A stretch of 57,784 nt of DNA from positions 1-57,784 of the forward strand of contig NZ_UCOB01000019.1 of the NCBI RefSeq assembly GCF_900474295.1. The letters are read 5' to 3'. Of this stretch, positions 51,536 to 57,784 are shown piece by piece. Below the pieces are notes generated by a model. The model saw only the letters and a list, made by a program, of their open reading frames with translations, searched no databases and was not told the origin of the DNA. The stretch is from Synechococcus sp. UW140. Its GTDB lineage: Bacteria; Cyanobacteriota; Cyanobacteriia; PCC-6307; Cyanobiaceae. The position numbers were made by a program, and so were the translations under genes. Position 1 is the stretch's first letter. Every line of letters begins with the position of its first letter.

Positions 51536-52589
51536 GTTCTCTTCTGGTAGCAGTGGGGATCAGACCGCTGCCGTTTTCGCCGTTGCCAAGGCTCGGCGAT
51601 CGCTAGTGATGCGTAATCTGCTGTGCTTTATGCGGTCGATTTGTTTGAACTATTCCATGGCGGTGCTTGATGATTTCAGGGCTATTTACGTCCCTATCCT
51701 GTCTCGACGGATGCCGTAATTCGTGCATAGATCCCTGCGCCAATGACTCGATGCTCTTGTTGATGAGGGGTCGTTTTGATGTTGTCTGGTTTTTGGTAAA
51801 TCCAGATTTTAGTTGCGTATTTTCTGGGCTAGAGATTGGGTGAATGTGTTGGGGGAGGGATTGTTGAAGTGTTGTGATGCCGCTGACTGCCATTTCTGTT
51901 CAGATAGCTACTTTAGTCAAGCTCGAGGCTGTCATTCGCTCTTCTTAAGGCCCCAAGACAAGGTCGAATTCGAGTATGAGATTGGCTGCGCCAGGGTTTT
52001 TAAGGTCGAGAAGACAACCAGCACTTCGAATGGATCGGTATCCAACGAGTTCATGCTCATGCCACTAACTGTGGCCATTGATGGCATAGGAAGGCAGGGC
52101 TCCTCTTTTTGATTGGACCGAAAGGACTGGCGGTCAGTTGCTCTTGGCATGTGTTTGTTTCGCTGATGCTTTGAGGTCTTCTATTTGCCTTGGCCATAGT
52201 GCTTTTGCGTGATTGCCACAGCTTGTACGGAGCTCTTCGTATCCCGACTCATCCAGGCACAACCATGGATCGCTAGGTCTGTGTCGGAAGGCCCGAATGT
52301 CGGGTGATCAGCACAGCACCGTCAAACTTGCAATTGTGTCGTGGAGGGTGCCAAGGCCTGATCCTCGTTGTTGGCAACAGGAGGTGTTTTTGGATCAAAA
52401 ACCGTTTGTTCCATGTTTTGTGGTGTTGCCCTCTTAACGGCTTCATGGCCACCGTTCTTCTGGGGAGCCCTCGTTTGGCACTGTCGAGCCCCGACCGTCC
52501 TGATCGCTGAGTCGTTGGGGGGGGGGAAGGCTTCAGCATCTTTGCCCAGAACCGGCAAACTGAGTCGCAACCTTGTCAGGATTTCTGGC
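51536..52589. other. About 1 kb without a recognisable gene, upstream of tolC
   Basis: AT-richer than its surroundings, with many stop codons in all frames and only short ORFs of no recognisable content (for example minus 51603-51893, plus 51813-52112). It includes an inverted repeat GTTTTTG-GAT-CAAAAAC (52386-52402), a small hairpin CCCGA-ATG-TCGGG near 52290 and a run of ten G (52517-52526). It must contain the tolC promoter; small RNAs or a decayed gene are possible. Confidence 0.45.
52517..52526. repeat. Ten-G homopolymer upstream of tolC
   Basis: An uninterrupted run of ten G, 64-73 bases before the tolC ATG, the longest homopolymer noticed in the window. It lies in the untranslated leader if the ATG at 52590 is the start, but inside the frame if translation began upstream. 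Confidence 0.75.
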
Positions 52590-54371
52590 ATGTCGACGGT
52601 GACCCGACTCACGCGCCTGGCCTTGGGCCTTGTGATCGGATCCGCATCGTTGTCCATCACGTCGGCGCAGGCGCAGATCGCTCAGGAATCGTCTGGCGTG
52701 GAGCGTTTGGAACGCAGTTGGAGCGACCTGGATCAACAACTCCGTGCTCTTGATGCGCTGATTCCTTCTGATCCCGAACGTGCGCCTGCTCGCTACACAC
52801 CTGCCCCAGCGCTGCCTCAAACCCTTCTGCAACCGAATCGAGCGGCCGAGGGGCCTCTCCCCCCAAGCTCTACTGCCGCACCGGCTCCGCTCAGTTTGCC
52901 CAGCGCCCAAGAGTTGCAGGCAGGAGAGGTGCAAGGCCTCACTCTGTTGGATGCCTTGGGCCTTGGCTTTGCGAATAACCCTGCACTGCTGGCCCAACGG
53001 GAGCGCGTTGCCGCAGCCCTTGATGCATTGCAGGCAGCATTAGGGACCTACTGGCCGAGGATCAGCGCCGTCGCCTCAGGCAACACCGGTCAGATCAGTT
53101 CCAACAACGTTGCTTCGGTCGGGAATGCAGATCTCGGCAATAGTCCCTTGTTTGCTCCAAAACCAAAAGGAGCCTTCTTTGTGCCCACTGGCGGGTGGGC
53201 TTATCTGGACCAATCGACGACGCGTGGTTCAGCAGGTCTCCAGCTCGACTACCCCCTGCTCGACTTTGCTCGAACGCCCAAGGTGCAGGCGGCAAGAGCT
53301 GTGCTGGAACGCGAACGCCAGCGCTACGCCAACCAACTGAGACAGCTGCAGCTCAAGATCAGTGAGGCCTACTACCAGTTACAGCAGGCCGATCAAAACG
53401 TCCGCATCCAGGATTCTGCGGTGCGGAATGACCTGCTGATCTTGCAGGACTCGATGGATCTGAATCTGGCCGGTTTGGTTCCCCGCTTGGATGTCCTGCG
53501 CCGGAGCGCCATCGAAGCCAGTGATCAGGAAGCACTGATTCAGGCTCTCGCTGATCGGGCGATTGCCCGGCGGCGTTTGGCTGTGGTCCTCAATCTTGCG
53601 GCTGAGATCACTCCCGCTGCCAGTGATCCAATCGCTGTGATGCCGCAGTGGCCCCTTGATCTGGAAGCCAGCCTGTTGGCGGCCTATCGAGGTAACCCGG
53701 AATTGGAAGCGATCCTGGCGACCCGAATGGCGTTGGCGCGGCAAAAAGACGCCACAGCAGCCGAACTCCTGCCGCGCTTGTCTCTGTTTGCTGGCGGTGG
53801 GAGCTACGGCCAAAACGTGAATCAGTTCAACCTCGCGGTCAGCAGTAATGGCGGTTGTTGTGGCGGGACGGTCATCCCCACTCTCAACACCAGCGGTTAC
53901 GACTGGTCCTTTGGGCTCAGTTTGCGTTGGTTGTTATTTGACGCTGGTACCACCAGCGGTGAGGCTCGCGCCCTGCAGCGCCAAATCAATGCTGCCAGTC
54001 AGGACTATGCAGCTCGTCGTAATGCGATCCGCCTGAGGCTTGAAGCCGCCTTTTTTACCCATGAGGCGAGCCTGGCCAAATTGGTGTCTGCACGCCGCGG
54101 ACTGGCTGCAGCTTTGGAGGCATTTCGCGATTCGCGGCTTCGCTATCAAACTGGTCTCTCCAGCGAAGTCGATCTATCCATCACCCAGGAACGCTTGATC
54201 CGCAGCCTGGAACAACGCTTGAACGCAACCGTGAGTGTCAACATCTCCTATGCCCAGCTACTGCGAGAGCTGCTGCCTGTTCCACGTGACCCAGCGGCTG
54301 CGATCGCACCGAACTTGCGCTGGGACGCTCCCCAACCTGCGGCGGCTTCGCCTGCCATGGAACAGCCCTAA
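52590..54371 (+). CDS. TolC-family outer-membrane efflux protein
   Basis: A 593-residue TolC/OEP protein. Signal peptide: LTRLALGLVIGSASLSITSAQA with likely cleavage after AQA. A Pro/Ala-rich spacer is followed by two OEP repeats with the usual long helices: LGLGFANNPALLAQRERVAAALDALQ, the YYQLQQADQNVRIQDSAVRND stretch, and, in the second half, the SFGLSLRWLLFDAGTTSGEARALQRQ strand-helix. It forms a trimeric exit duct for type I secretion or efflux pumps. The frame is open to 52368; the ATG at 52590 is chosen because the signal peptide begins there and an AGGA precedes it. It stands alone, so its pump partner is encoded elsewhere (perhaps the locus at 21-24 kb). Confidence 0.9.
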   Translation: MSTVTRLTRLALGLVIGSASLSITSAQAQIAQESSGVERLERSWSDLDQQLRALDALIPSDPERAPARYTPAPALPQTLLQPNRAAEGPLPPSSTAAPAPLSLPSAQELQAGEVQGLTLLDALGLGFANNPALLAQRERVAAALDALQAALGTYWPRISAVASGNTGQISSNNVASVGNADLGNSPLFAPKPKGAFFVPTGGWAYLDQSTTRGSAGLQLDYPLLDFARTPKVQAARAVLERERQRYANQLRQLQLKISEAYYQLQQADQNVRIQDSAVRNDLLILQDSMDLNLAGLVPRLDVLRRSAIEASDQEALIQALADRAIARRRLAVVLNLAAEITPAASDPIAVMPQWPLDLEASLLAAYRGNPELEAILATRMALARQKDATAAELLPRLSLFAGGGSYGQNVNQFNLAVSSNGGCCGGTVIPTLNTSGYDWSFGLSLRWLLFDAGTTSGEARALQRQINAASQDYAARRNAIRLRLEAAFFTHEASLAKLVSARRGLAAALEAFRDSRLRYQTGLSSEVDLSITQERLIRSLEQRLNATVSVNISYAQLLRELLPVPRDPAAAIAPNLRWDAPQPAAASPAMEQP

Positions 54372-54396
54372 AGGCAGAGCTCTTAGAGGCAAAGAC

Positions 54397-55779
54397 TCAA
54401 CTAGCAGCTGCAACCGGTTGCAGCTGCTCAGTCTCTGCCATCCTCTGGGCTAGGTCGGCAAGAGCACGGTCGCGGTAGGCGCCGTAGCGTTGGCGCTTGT
54501 CTCGGATGCGTTCGGGCAGGGCTGGCAGCAGACCAAAGTTCGGAGGCATCGGTTGGAATTTGCCGGATGGGGCTTCGCTGATGAAGTGGGTGAGGGCTCC
54601 GATCATGCAGGTGGGAGGCAGGTTGATGGGCGCCTTCCCCTGGCACAGACGAGCGGCATTGGTGCCAGCCAGCCAGCCCCCGGCTACGGCCGCTGCATAC
54701 CCCTCGGTGCCTGTGATCTGTCCTGCGGCGAAGAGAGAATCGCGGCGGCGGAACTGCAGGGTCGGCTCGAGTAGCTCCGGTGCCTCAAGAAAGGTGTTGC
54801 GGTGCATCACCCCAAATCGCACAAAATCAGCCTGTTCTAGGCCAGGAATCATGCGCAGAACTCGTTTCTGTTCACCCCATTTGAGGTTGGTCTGGAAGCC
54901 CACCAGGTTCCAGAGTCGGCCGTCCTTGTCTTCCTGTCGGAGTTGCACCACTGCATAGGCCCGTTTGGCACGGCGCACATCCCGATCGTTGACATCTCCC
55001 CAGCGGGGGTCCCAGAGGCCAATGGGTTTGAGCGGTCCGTAGCGCATCGTGTCTTCACCGCGGCGGGCTAGTTCCTCGATCGGGAGGCAGCCCTCAAAGA
55101 ATGTGGCGCTGTCTTTTTCGAAATCTTTGAGCTCCGCCTGTTCTGCTCCCAGCAGCGCCTCGCGGAAGGCGAGGTACTGCTCTTGAGTCATTGGACAGTT
55201 GATGTAGTCGGCGTCGCCTTTGTCGTAGCGACTGGCCCGGAAGGCCTTGGCCATGTCAATGCTTTCTCCATCCACGATCGGACTGGCGGCATCGAAGAAA
55301 TGACAGTCGTCCCGCCCAGTGAAGCTCCTCAGGTCTTCTGCGAGGGTTTCGCTTGTCAGAGGACCAGTGGCCAGAACGGTGATCTGACCCTGTTCCGGCA
55401 GGGCCAGTTGCTCGCGGCGTTCAATCTTCACCAGCGGGTGTTGGTCGAGCGCTGCAGTGAGGGCTGCGCTGTAGCGGCCTCTGTCGACGGCCAGAGCGCC
55501 GCCGGCGGGTACGGCGTGTTGATCTGCCGTGCGGATTACGAGGGAGCCAAGTCGTCGCAGCTCTTCTTGCAAAAGGCCGGCAGCTCGATCACTGCTGAGC
55601 GCCCCAAAGCTGTTGCTGCAGACCAGTTCAGCAAATTCACTGCTGTGGTGAGCGGGAGACCGCTTCACCGGACGCATTTCGATCAATCGAACAGGAACAC
55701 CTGCGGCAGCCACTTGCCATGCCGCTTCGGTACCGGCGAGGCCAGCACCGATCACAACGACGGTTGATCCTGTGCTCAA
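54397..55779 (-). CDS. trmFO: Methylenetetrahydrofolate-tRNA (uracil-5)-methyltransferase
   Basis: TrmFO makes 5-methyluridine at position 54 of tRNA, with methylene-THF as carbon donor and FAD as reductant. The N-terminal FAD motif [16 protein letters not shown], the family's [18 protein letters not shown] with its catalytic Cys, and [28 protein letters not shown] near the C-terminus are all typical. Length is 460 residues. TTG start at 55779. The last codons carry a perfect palindrome shared with the end region of the converging tolC gene. Confidence 0.95.
   Translation of the reverse strand: MSTGSTVVVIGAGLAGTEAAWQVAAAGVPVRLIEMRPVKRSPAHHSSEFAELVCSNSFGALSSDRAAGLLQEELRRLGSLVIRTADQHAVPAGGALAVDRGRYSAALTAALDQHPLVKIERREQLALPEQGQITVLATGPLTSETLAEDLRSFTGRDDCHFFDAASPIVDGESIDMAKAFRASRYDKGDADYINCPMTQEQYLAFREALLGAEQAELKDFEKDSATFFEGCLPIEELARRGEDTMRYGPLKPIGLWDPRWGDVNDRDVRRAKRAYAVVQLRQEDKDGRLWNLVGFQTNLKWGEQKRVLRMIPGLEQADFVRFGVMHRNTFLEAPELLEPTLQFRRRDSLFAAGQITGTEGYAAAVAGGWLAGTNAARLCQGKAPINLPPTCMIGALTHFISEAPSGKFQPMPPNFGLLPALPERIRDKRQRYGAYRDRALADLAQRMAETEQLQPVAAAS
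54403..54428. repeat. 26-bp perfect palindrome at the tolC/trmFO convergence
   Basis: The centre is GCTGCAACCGGTTGCAGC; all 26 bases are self-complementary. It covers the last sense codons of trmFO. Outer arms GGCAGAG (54373-54379) and CTCTGCC (54433-54439) extend the possible stem. It probably works as a two-way transcription end between the convergent genes, though no T-run is present. Confidence 0.6.
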
Positions 55780-55824
55780 GAGGGTTGAGGCGCTCGCTGA
55801 CTCTCAACCTTACGGATCAGGGGT

Positions 55825-55947
55825 TTAGGCGCGGCTGCGCTTGAGCATCAGTTGCAGCTGCCCGACAGCGGCACGACCGACGTTGAAACCAGCCCAGCTC
55901 AGTGCCAGAAGAATTGGGGATGCCACGAGGACGAGCCGGAGGTCCAT
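55825..55947 (-). CDS. psbY: Photosystem II protein Y
   Basis: A 40-residue single-span membrane protein: M-D-L-R-L-V-L-V-A-S-P-I-L-L-A-L-S-W-A-G then F-N-V-G-R-A-A-V-G-Q-L-Q-L-M-L-K-R. The sequence is that of cyanobacterial PsbY, a peripheral low-mass subunit next to cytochrome b559 in photosystem II. TAA stop at 55825. It lies between trmFO and the gamma-carbonic-anhydrase gene on the same strand; a 25-codon ORF ends 7 bases upstream of its ATG. Confidence 0.92.
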   Translation of the reverse strand: MDLRLVLVASPILLALSWAGFNVGRAAVGQLQLMLKRSRA

Positions 55948-55954
55948 GGGTCTA

Positions 55955-56032
55955 TCAGAAAAGCCCAATGATCTTAATGACTGCTTCGCCTTCTTTGCGC
56001 TGCTGTGGACAGCTCGTTTGGTTTTGCAGCAT
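55955..56032 (-). CDS. Doubtful 25-codon ORF upstream of psbY
   Basis: ATG at 56032, then MLQNQTSCPQQRKEGEAVI and the end K-I-I-G-L-F before TGA at 55955. The frame is open further upstream without another standard start. The spacing of 7 bases to psbY would suit translational coupling. No family is known; the ORF may be chance. Confidence 0.2.
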   Translation of the reverse strand: MLQNQTSCPQQRKEGEAVIKIIGLF

Positions 56033-56064
56033 TTCGGCCGCTGTGTCTTGGGCCTCGGGAGGGA

Positions 56065-56583
56065 TCAGGTGCTGCCCAGGCTTGCGGCGTGCTGAAGGGC
56101 CAGATCGGAGTAAGAGCGGGCATGCTCCACTTGCTTCAGCATGGTGTCCTCGCTCAGTTCCCGCTTGTCCTTGGCAGGGATTCCGGCCACCAGCATGCCT
56201 GGCGAGACATCTTTGGTGACGACGGACCCTGCGGCGACGAGGGCACCTTCTCCAACGGTGACGCCGTTGAGCACCACGGCTCCGATGCCAATCAGGCAGC
56301 CATCCTTCAACGTTGCACCATGCACCACAGCACGGTGGCCAATGGTGACATGGTCGCCAATCACAACGGGTTCTCCAGGATCTCCGTGCAGAACTGCCCC
56401 GTCCTGCACGTTGCTGCCTTCGCCGATGCTGATGCTGGCGAGATCGGCCCTGGCCACGGCCATCGGCCACAGACTGCTGCCAGCATCCATGCGTACATCA
56501 CCGATCACCACTGCAGTGGGCGCCACCCAGGCCTTTGGATCGATCTGGGGCTCGGGCCAGGGACTACTGGTGGAATGCGTCAT
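56065..56583 (-). CDS. Gamma-carbonic-anhydrase-family protein (left-handed beta-helix)
   Basis: A 172-residue hexapeptide-repeat protein. Repeats begin at AVVIGDVRMDAGSSLWPMAVARADLASISIGEGSNVQDGAVLHGD (landmarks AVVIGDV, ASISIGEGSNVQDG), continue with VVIGDHVTIGHRAVVHGATL, which contains the zinc-ligand His residues in the family positions, and end with VTVGEGALVAAGSVVTKDV and MLVAGIPAKDKRE. Relatives include YrdA, PaaY and CcmM-type gamma carbonic anhydrases. Carbonic anhydrase activity is not certain from this. The ATG is at 56583. Confidence 0.88.
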   Translation of the reverse strand: MTHSTSSPWPEPQIDPKAWVAPTAVVIGDVRMDAGSSLWPMAVARADLASISIGEGSNVQDGAVLHGDPGEPVVIGDHVTIGHRAVVHGATLKDGCLIGIGAVVLNGVTVGEGALVAAGSVVTKDVSPGMLVAGIPAKDKRELSEDTMLKQVEHARSYSDLALQHAASLGST

Positions 56584-56726
56584 CTCAGGGGTGGCAAGAG
56601 CAATCGCAAAGCCTGATTAGGCTCTCAGGGAAACGGATCTCTTGGACGAGGGTGGCGCCGGGTGATACCTTCTCATGGTGCCTGAATGGCACTCCAGTTC
56701 CAGGGCAACACGCCACGGTTCCGGAA

Positions 56727-56798
56727 GGGTCGCTAGCTCAGCGGTAGAGCATCCGGCTTTTAACCGGCTGGTCCTGAGTTCGAATCTCAGGCGACCCA
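56727..56798 (+). tRNA. trnK: tRNA-Lys (anticodon UUU)
   Basis: Cloverleaf by eye: acceptor GGGTCGC pairs with GCGACCC, D-arm GCTCAGCGGTAGAGC, anticodon loop CTTTTAA with TTT at 56759-56761, and T-arm with GTTCGAATC. Discriminator A; the CCA end is not encoded. A strong terminator follows 10 bases downstream. tRNA-Lys is also a plausible attachment site, since an integrase-like fragment lies 185 bases downstream. Confidence 0.95.
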
Positions 56799-56808
56799 TT
56801 CTTTGAGC

Positions 56809-56832
56809 CCCCCTCCTGCGAGGGGGTTTTTT
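56809..56832 (+). terminator. Rho-independent terminator of tRNA-Lys
   Basis: CCCCCTC-CTGC-GAGGGGG, a perfect 7-bp GC stem with a 4-base loop, followed by six T. Textbook intrinsic terminator. Confidence 0.93.
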
Positions 56833-56926
56833 AGTGCCTGACTGCGGGGTTCGGAATCGAATAGGAGGAGCATGGCCTGTTCGAGTCCAGACACAAGACC
56901 GTCCGAAACCCTAGTTATGGACAGAA

Positions 56927-56946
56927 AGGTGGGACAAGTCCCACCT
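56927..56946. repeat. Inverted repeat upstream of the integrase fragment
   Basis: AGGTGGGACAAGTCCCACCT: 9-bp arms around an AA. It lies between the tRNA terminator and the integrase-like fragment and may be a recombinase or regulator site. Confidence 0.65.
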
Positions 56947-56982
56947 CATTCTCGGTAACCTAAAGAGGAAATCGGGCCCAAA

Positions 56983-57102
56983 ATGGCCTCCAGGAAGAGC
57001 CCATTCGAAAAGGCCAACGGCATGCTTTCCGGGGCTGGCTGTCGGTGGCGGATTAGGGCCACCGCGAAGTCGCGCTTCTATTACGTGCGCGGCACCCGCT
57101 GA
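56983..57102 (+). pseudogene. Integrase N-terminal fragment (probable remnant)
   Basis: A 39-codon ORF: MASRKSPFEKANGMLSGAG followed by C-R-W-R-I-R-A-T-A-K-S-R-F-Y-Y-V-R-G-T-R and TGA. The form, a short helix then a basic strand RFYYVRGT, is like the arm-binding N-terminus of tyrosine integrases found in marine Synechococcus, where such proteins run to 350 residues or more. Here a stop follows where the family would continue with L-P. A second coding-like piece (KDEPGDLERLTNSLVV) occurs in another frame at about 57143-57193. I interpret this as a decayed integrase by pattern memory only. Confidence 0.45.
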
Positions 57103-57701
57103 GTTGATCGAGTCAGGACACGAGCAGCGCGAAATTTCCGCAAGGATGAGCCGGGCGACCTCGAGCGTCTGACCAATTCCCTGGTGGTATAAGACACGCT
57201 AGTTATTACTTGGCTTCTGGTCTGCTAGTTACCCTTGAGGCGCCAGATCCCTTTGCCTGAATGGCTTCTGCGCCTTATGTTTGGCATATTTAGAGGCAGA
57301 TTGTAGCCCTTGAATTCGTTCAGATTCTTATATGTGATTATAAAATGGTTTTCCAGGGACCAAGGGTTCAGGCTTGAGGTCGCCAGGTTTATCTACTGTC
57401 CAGGTTCGTCGATGGGGGCAGTTGCAAATGCCGGCGGCTTTGAACCCTCCACCTCCAATGCGTAATTTCTAGATCGTTCAGGCAGGCCCTTTTTGGATAT
57501 GTAGCGACCTGTGGATTCCAAGCTTCTCTGAGGTCATTGATGCTGGCTTTTGTTGTCAGCGTCCTGTGGTGGTGTTGTTTTTCTCCTGCTTGATGAGTTC
57601 GTATCGGCGGCAATGGAGCTAACCCTGAAATAACGAAGCTTGTTGGCAGACGGTATCCATTAACAACTGCTTTTACGCTGCAGTTGGAGTGGAGGACAGC
57701 G
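57103..57701. other. AT-richer gap after the integrase fragment
   Basis: About 600 bp without a supported gene. A 74-codon minus-strand frame (57389-57613) has no recognisable content. The sequence is visibly AT-richer around 57180-57360 than the core genes and may be remnant island DNA. Confidence 0.4.
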
Positions 57702-57784
57702 ATGCCAACTCTTGAGCAGTTCCGCCAGCTGCGGGCTGGTGTGCCGCTTGAAACTCAAAGTGAGCTGATCACGCTCATGAGCCA
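57702..57784 (+). CDS. Start of a gene that leaves the window
   Basis: ATG at 57702 preceded by GGAGGACAGCG, a strong ribosome-binding site at proper spacing. The first 27 residues read MPTLEQFRQLRAGVPLETQ then S-E-L-I-T-L-M-S. I cannot identify the family from so few residues. Confidence 0.5.
   Translation, partial: MPTLEQFRQLRAGVPLETQSELITLMS

Noticed and set aside
51603-52150. Several 70-100-codon frames on both strands before tolC
   Set aside because: No family resemblance, mutually overlapping, and no ribosome-binding sites; treated as non-coding.
56881-56900. TTCGAGTCC resembling a T-loop, possible second tRNA fragment
   Set aside because: Only about ten bases match and no acceptor or anticodon arm is present.

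Overview
The window looks like a GC-rich chromosome segment of a marine picocyanobacterium of the Synechococcus/Cyanobium group. The markers are photosynthetic or cyanobacterial genes (psbY, a PsbP-family lipoprotein, ycf54, crtH, a ClpC with the cyanobacterial layout, a DUF1651 protein), a tail of a cyanobacterial-type sigma-70 factor, tightly packed genes with many GTG/TTG starts, and no rRNA or CRISPR. Strain and genus calls are inference from gene content; nothing was searched.

Layout. 1-2.6 kb: end of a sigma factor gene, a small membrane protein and an ABC1-family kinase. 2.7-5 kb: a PLP-dependent Orn/Lys/Arg decarboxylase-family enzyme overlapping cdsA. 5-10.9 kb (minus): rimI, clpC, a glycerol-dehydrogenase-like enzyme, an alpha/beta hydrolase and a DUF2993 protein, mostly coupled by 4-base overlaps. 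11-15 kb (plus): lysA, cdaA, uppS, bioB, linking lysine/diaminopimelate, c-di-AMP, undecaprenyl phosphate and biotin. 15-18.6 kb: a small DUF1651 gene in two poorly filled gaps, then trhO, a GST-DUF952 fusion and a hypothetical. 18.7-20.9 kb: lipA and recR (minus), psbP-like gene (plus). 20.9-24.5 kb: a membrane-fusion protein, a 56-residue membrane protein coupled to it, and two overlapping FUSC half-transporters facing them tail to tail, which I read as a candidate efflux locus. 24.6-29.6 kb: LCP-family protein, CPA2 antiporter with a tandem universal-stress-like tail, and an ABC exporter. 29.6-33.3 kb: RNA-handling genes (Gly-rich RRM protein, DEAD-box helicase), a Cys-containing exported protein and a cupin.

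33.2-42.5 kb: recC-recB-recD with a PPP-family phosphatase immediately upstream, joined by short overlaps. 42.5-44 kb: pdxJ, ycf54 and a small hypothetical. 44.1-46.1 kb: acyltransferase, exported helical protein, bolA and grxD. 46.1-51.5 kb: proline-iminopeptidase-like hydrolase, a small cyanobacterial hypothetical, an OmpR-type regulator whose receiver lacks the phosphoryl-acceptor Asp, a membrane protein, crtH and a CDF cation transporter. A stretch of about 1 kb without a recognisable gene then leads to a TolC-family outer-membrane protein, trmFO, psbY, a gamma-carbonic-anhydrase-like protein and tRNA-Lys(UUU).

The right edge, downstream of the tRNA, is accessory in character: a fragment resembling a phage integrase N-terminus, inverted repeats and AT-richer sequence without clear genes, then the first codons of a gene that runs off the window. 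The most rewarding places to look are the MFP/small-membrane-protein/split-FUSC locus, the degenerate response regulator, the tRNA-Lys junction and several perfect palindromes at gene ends.
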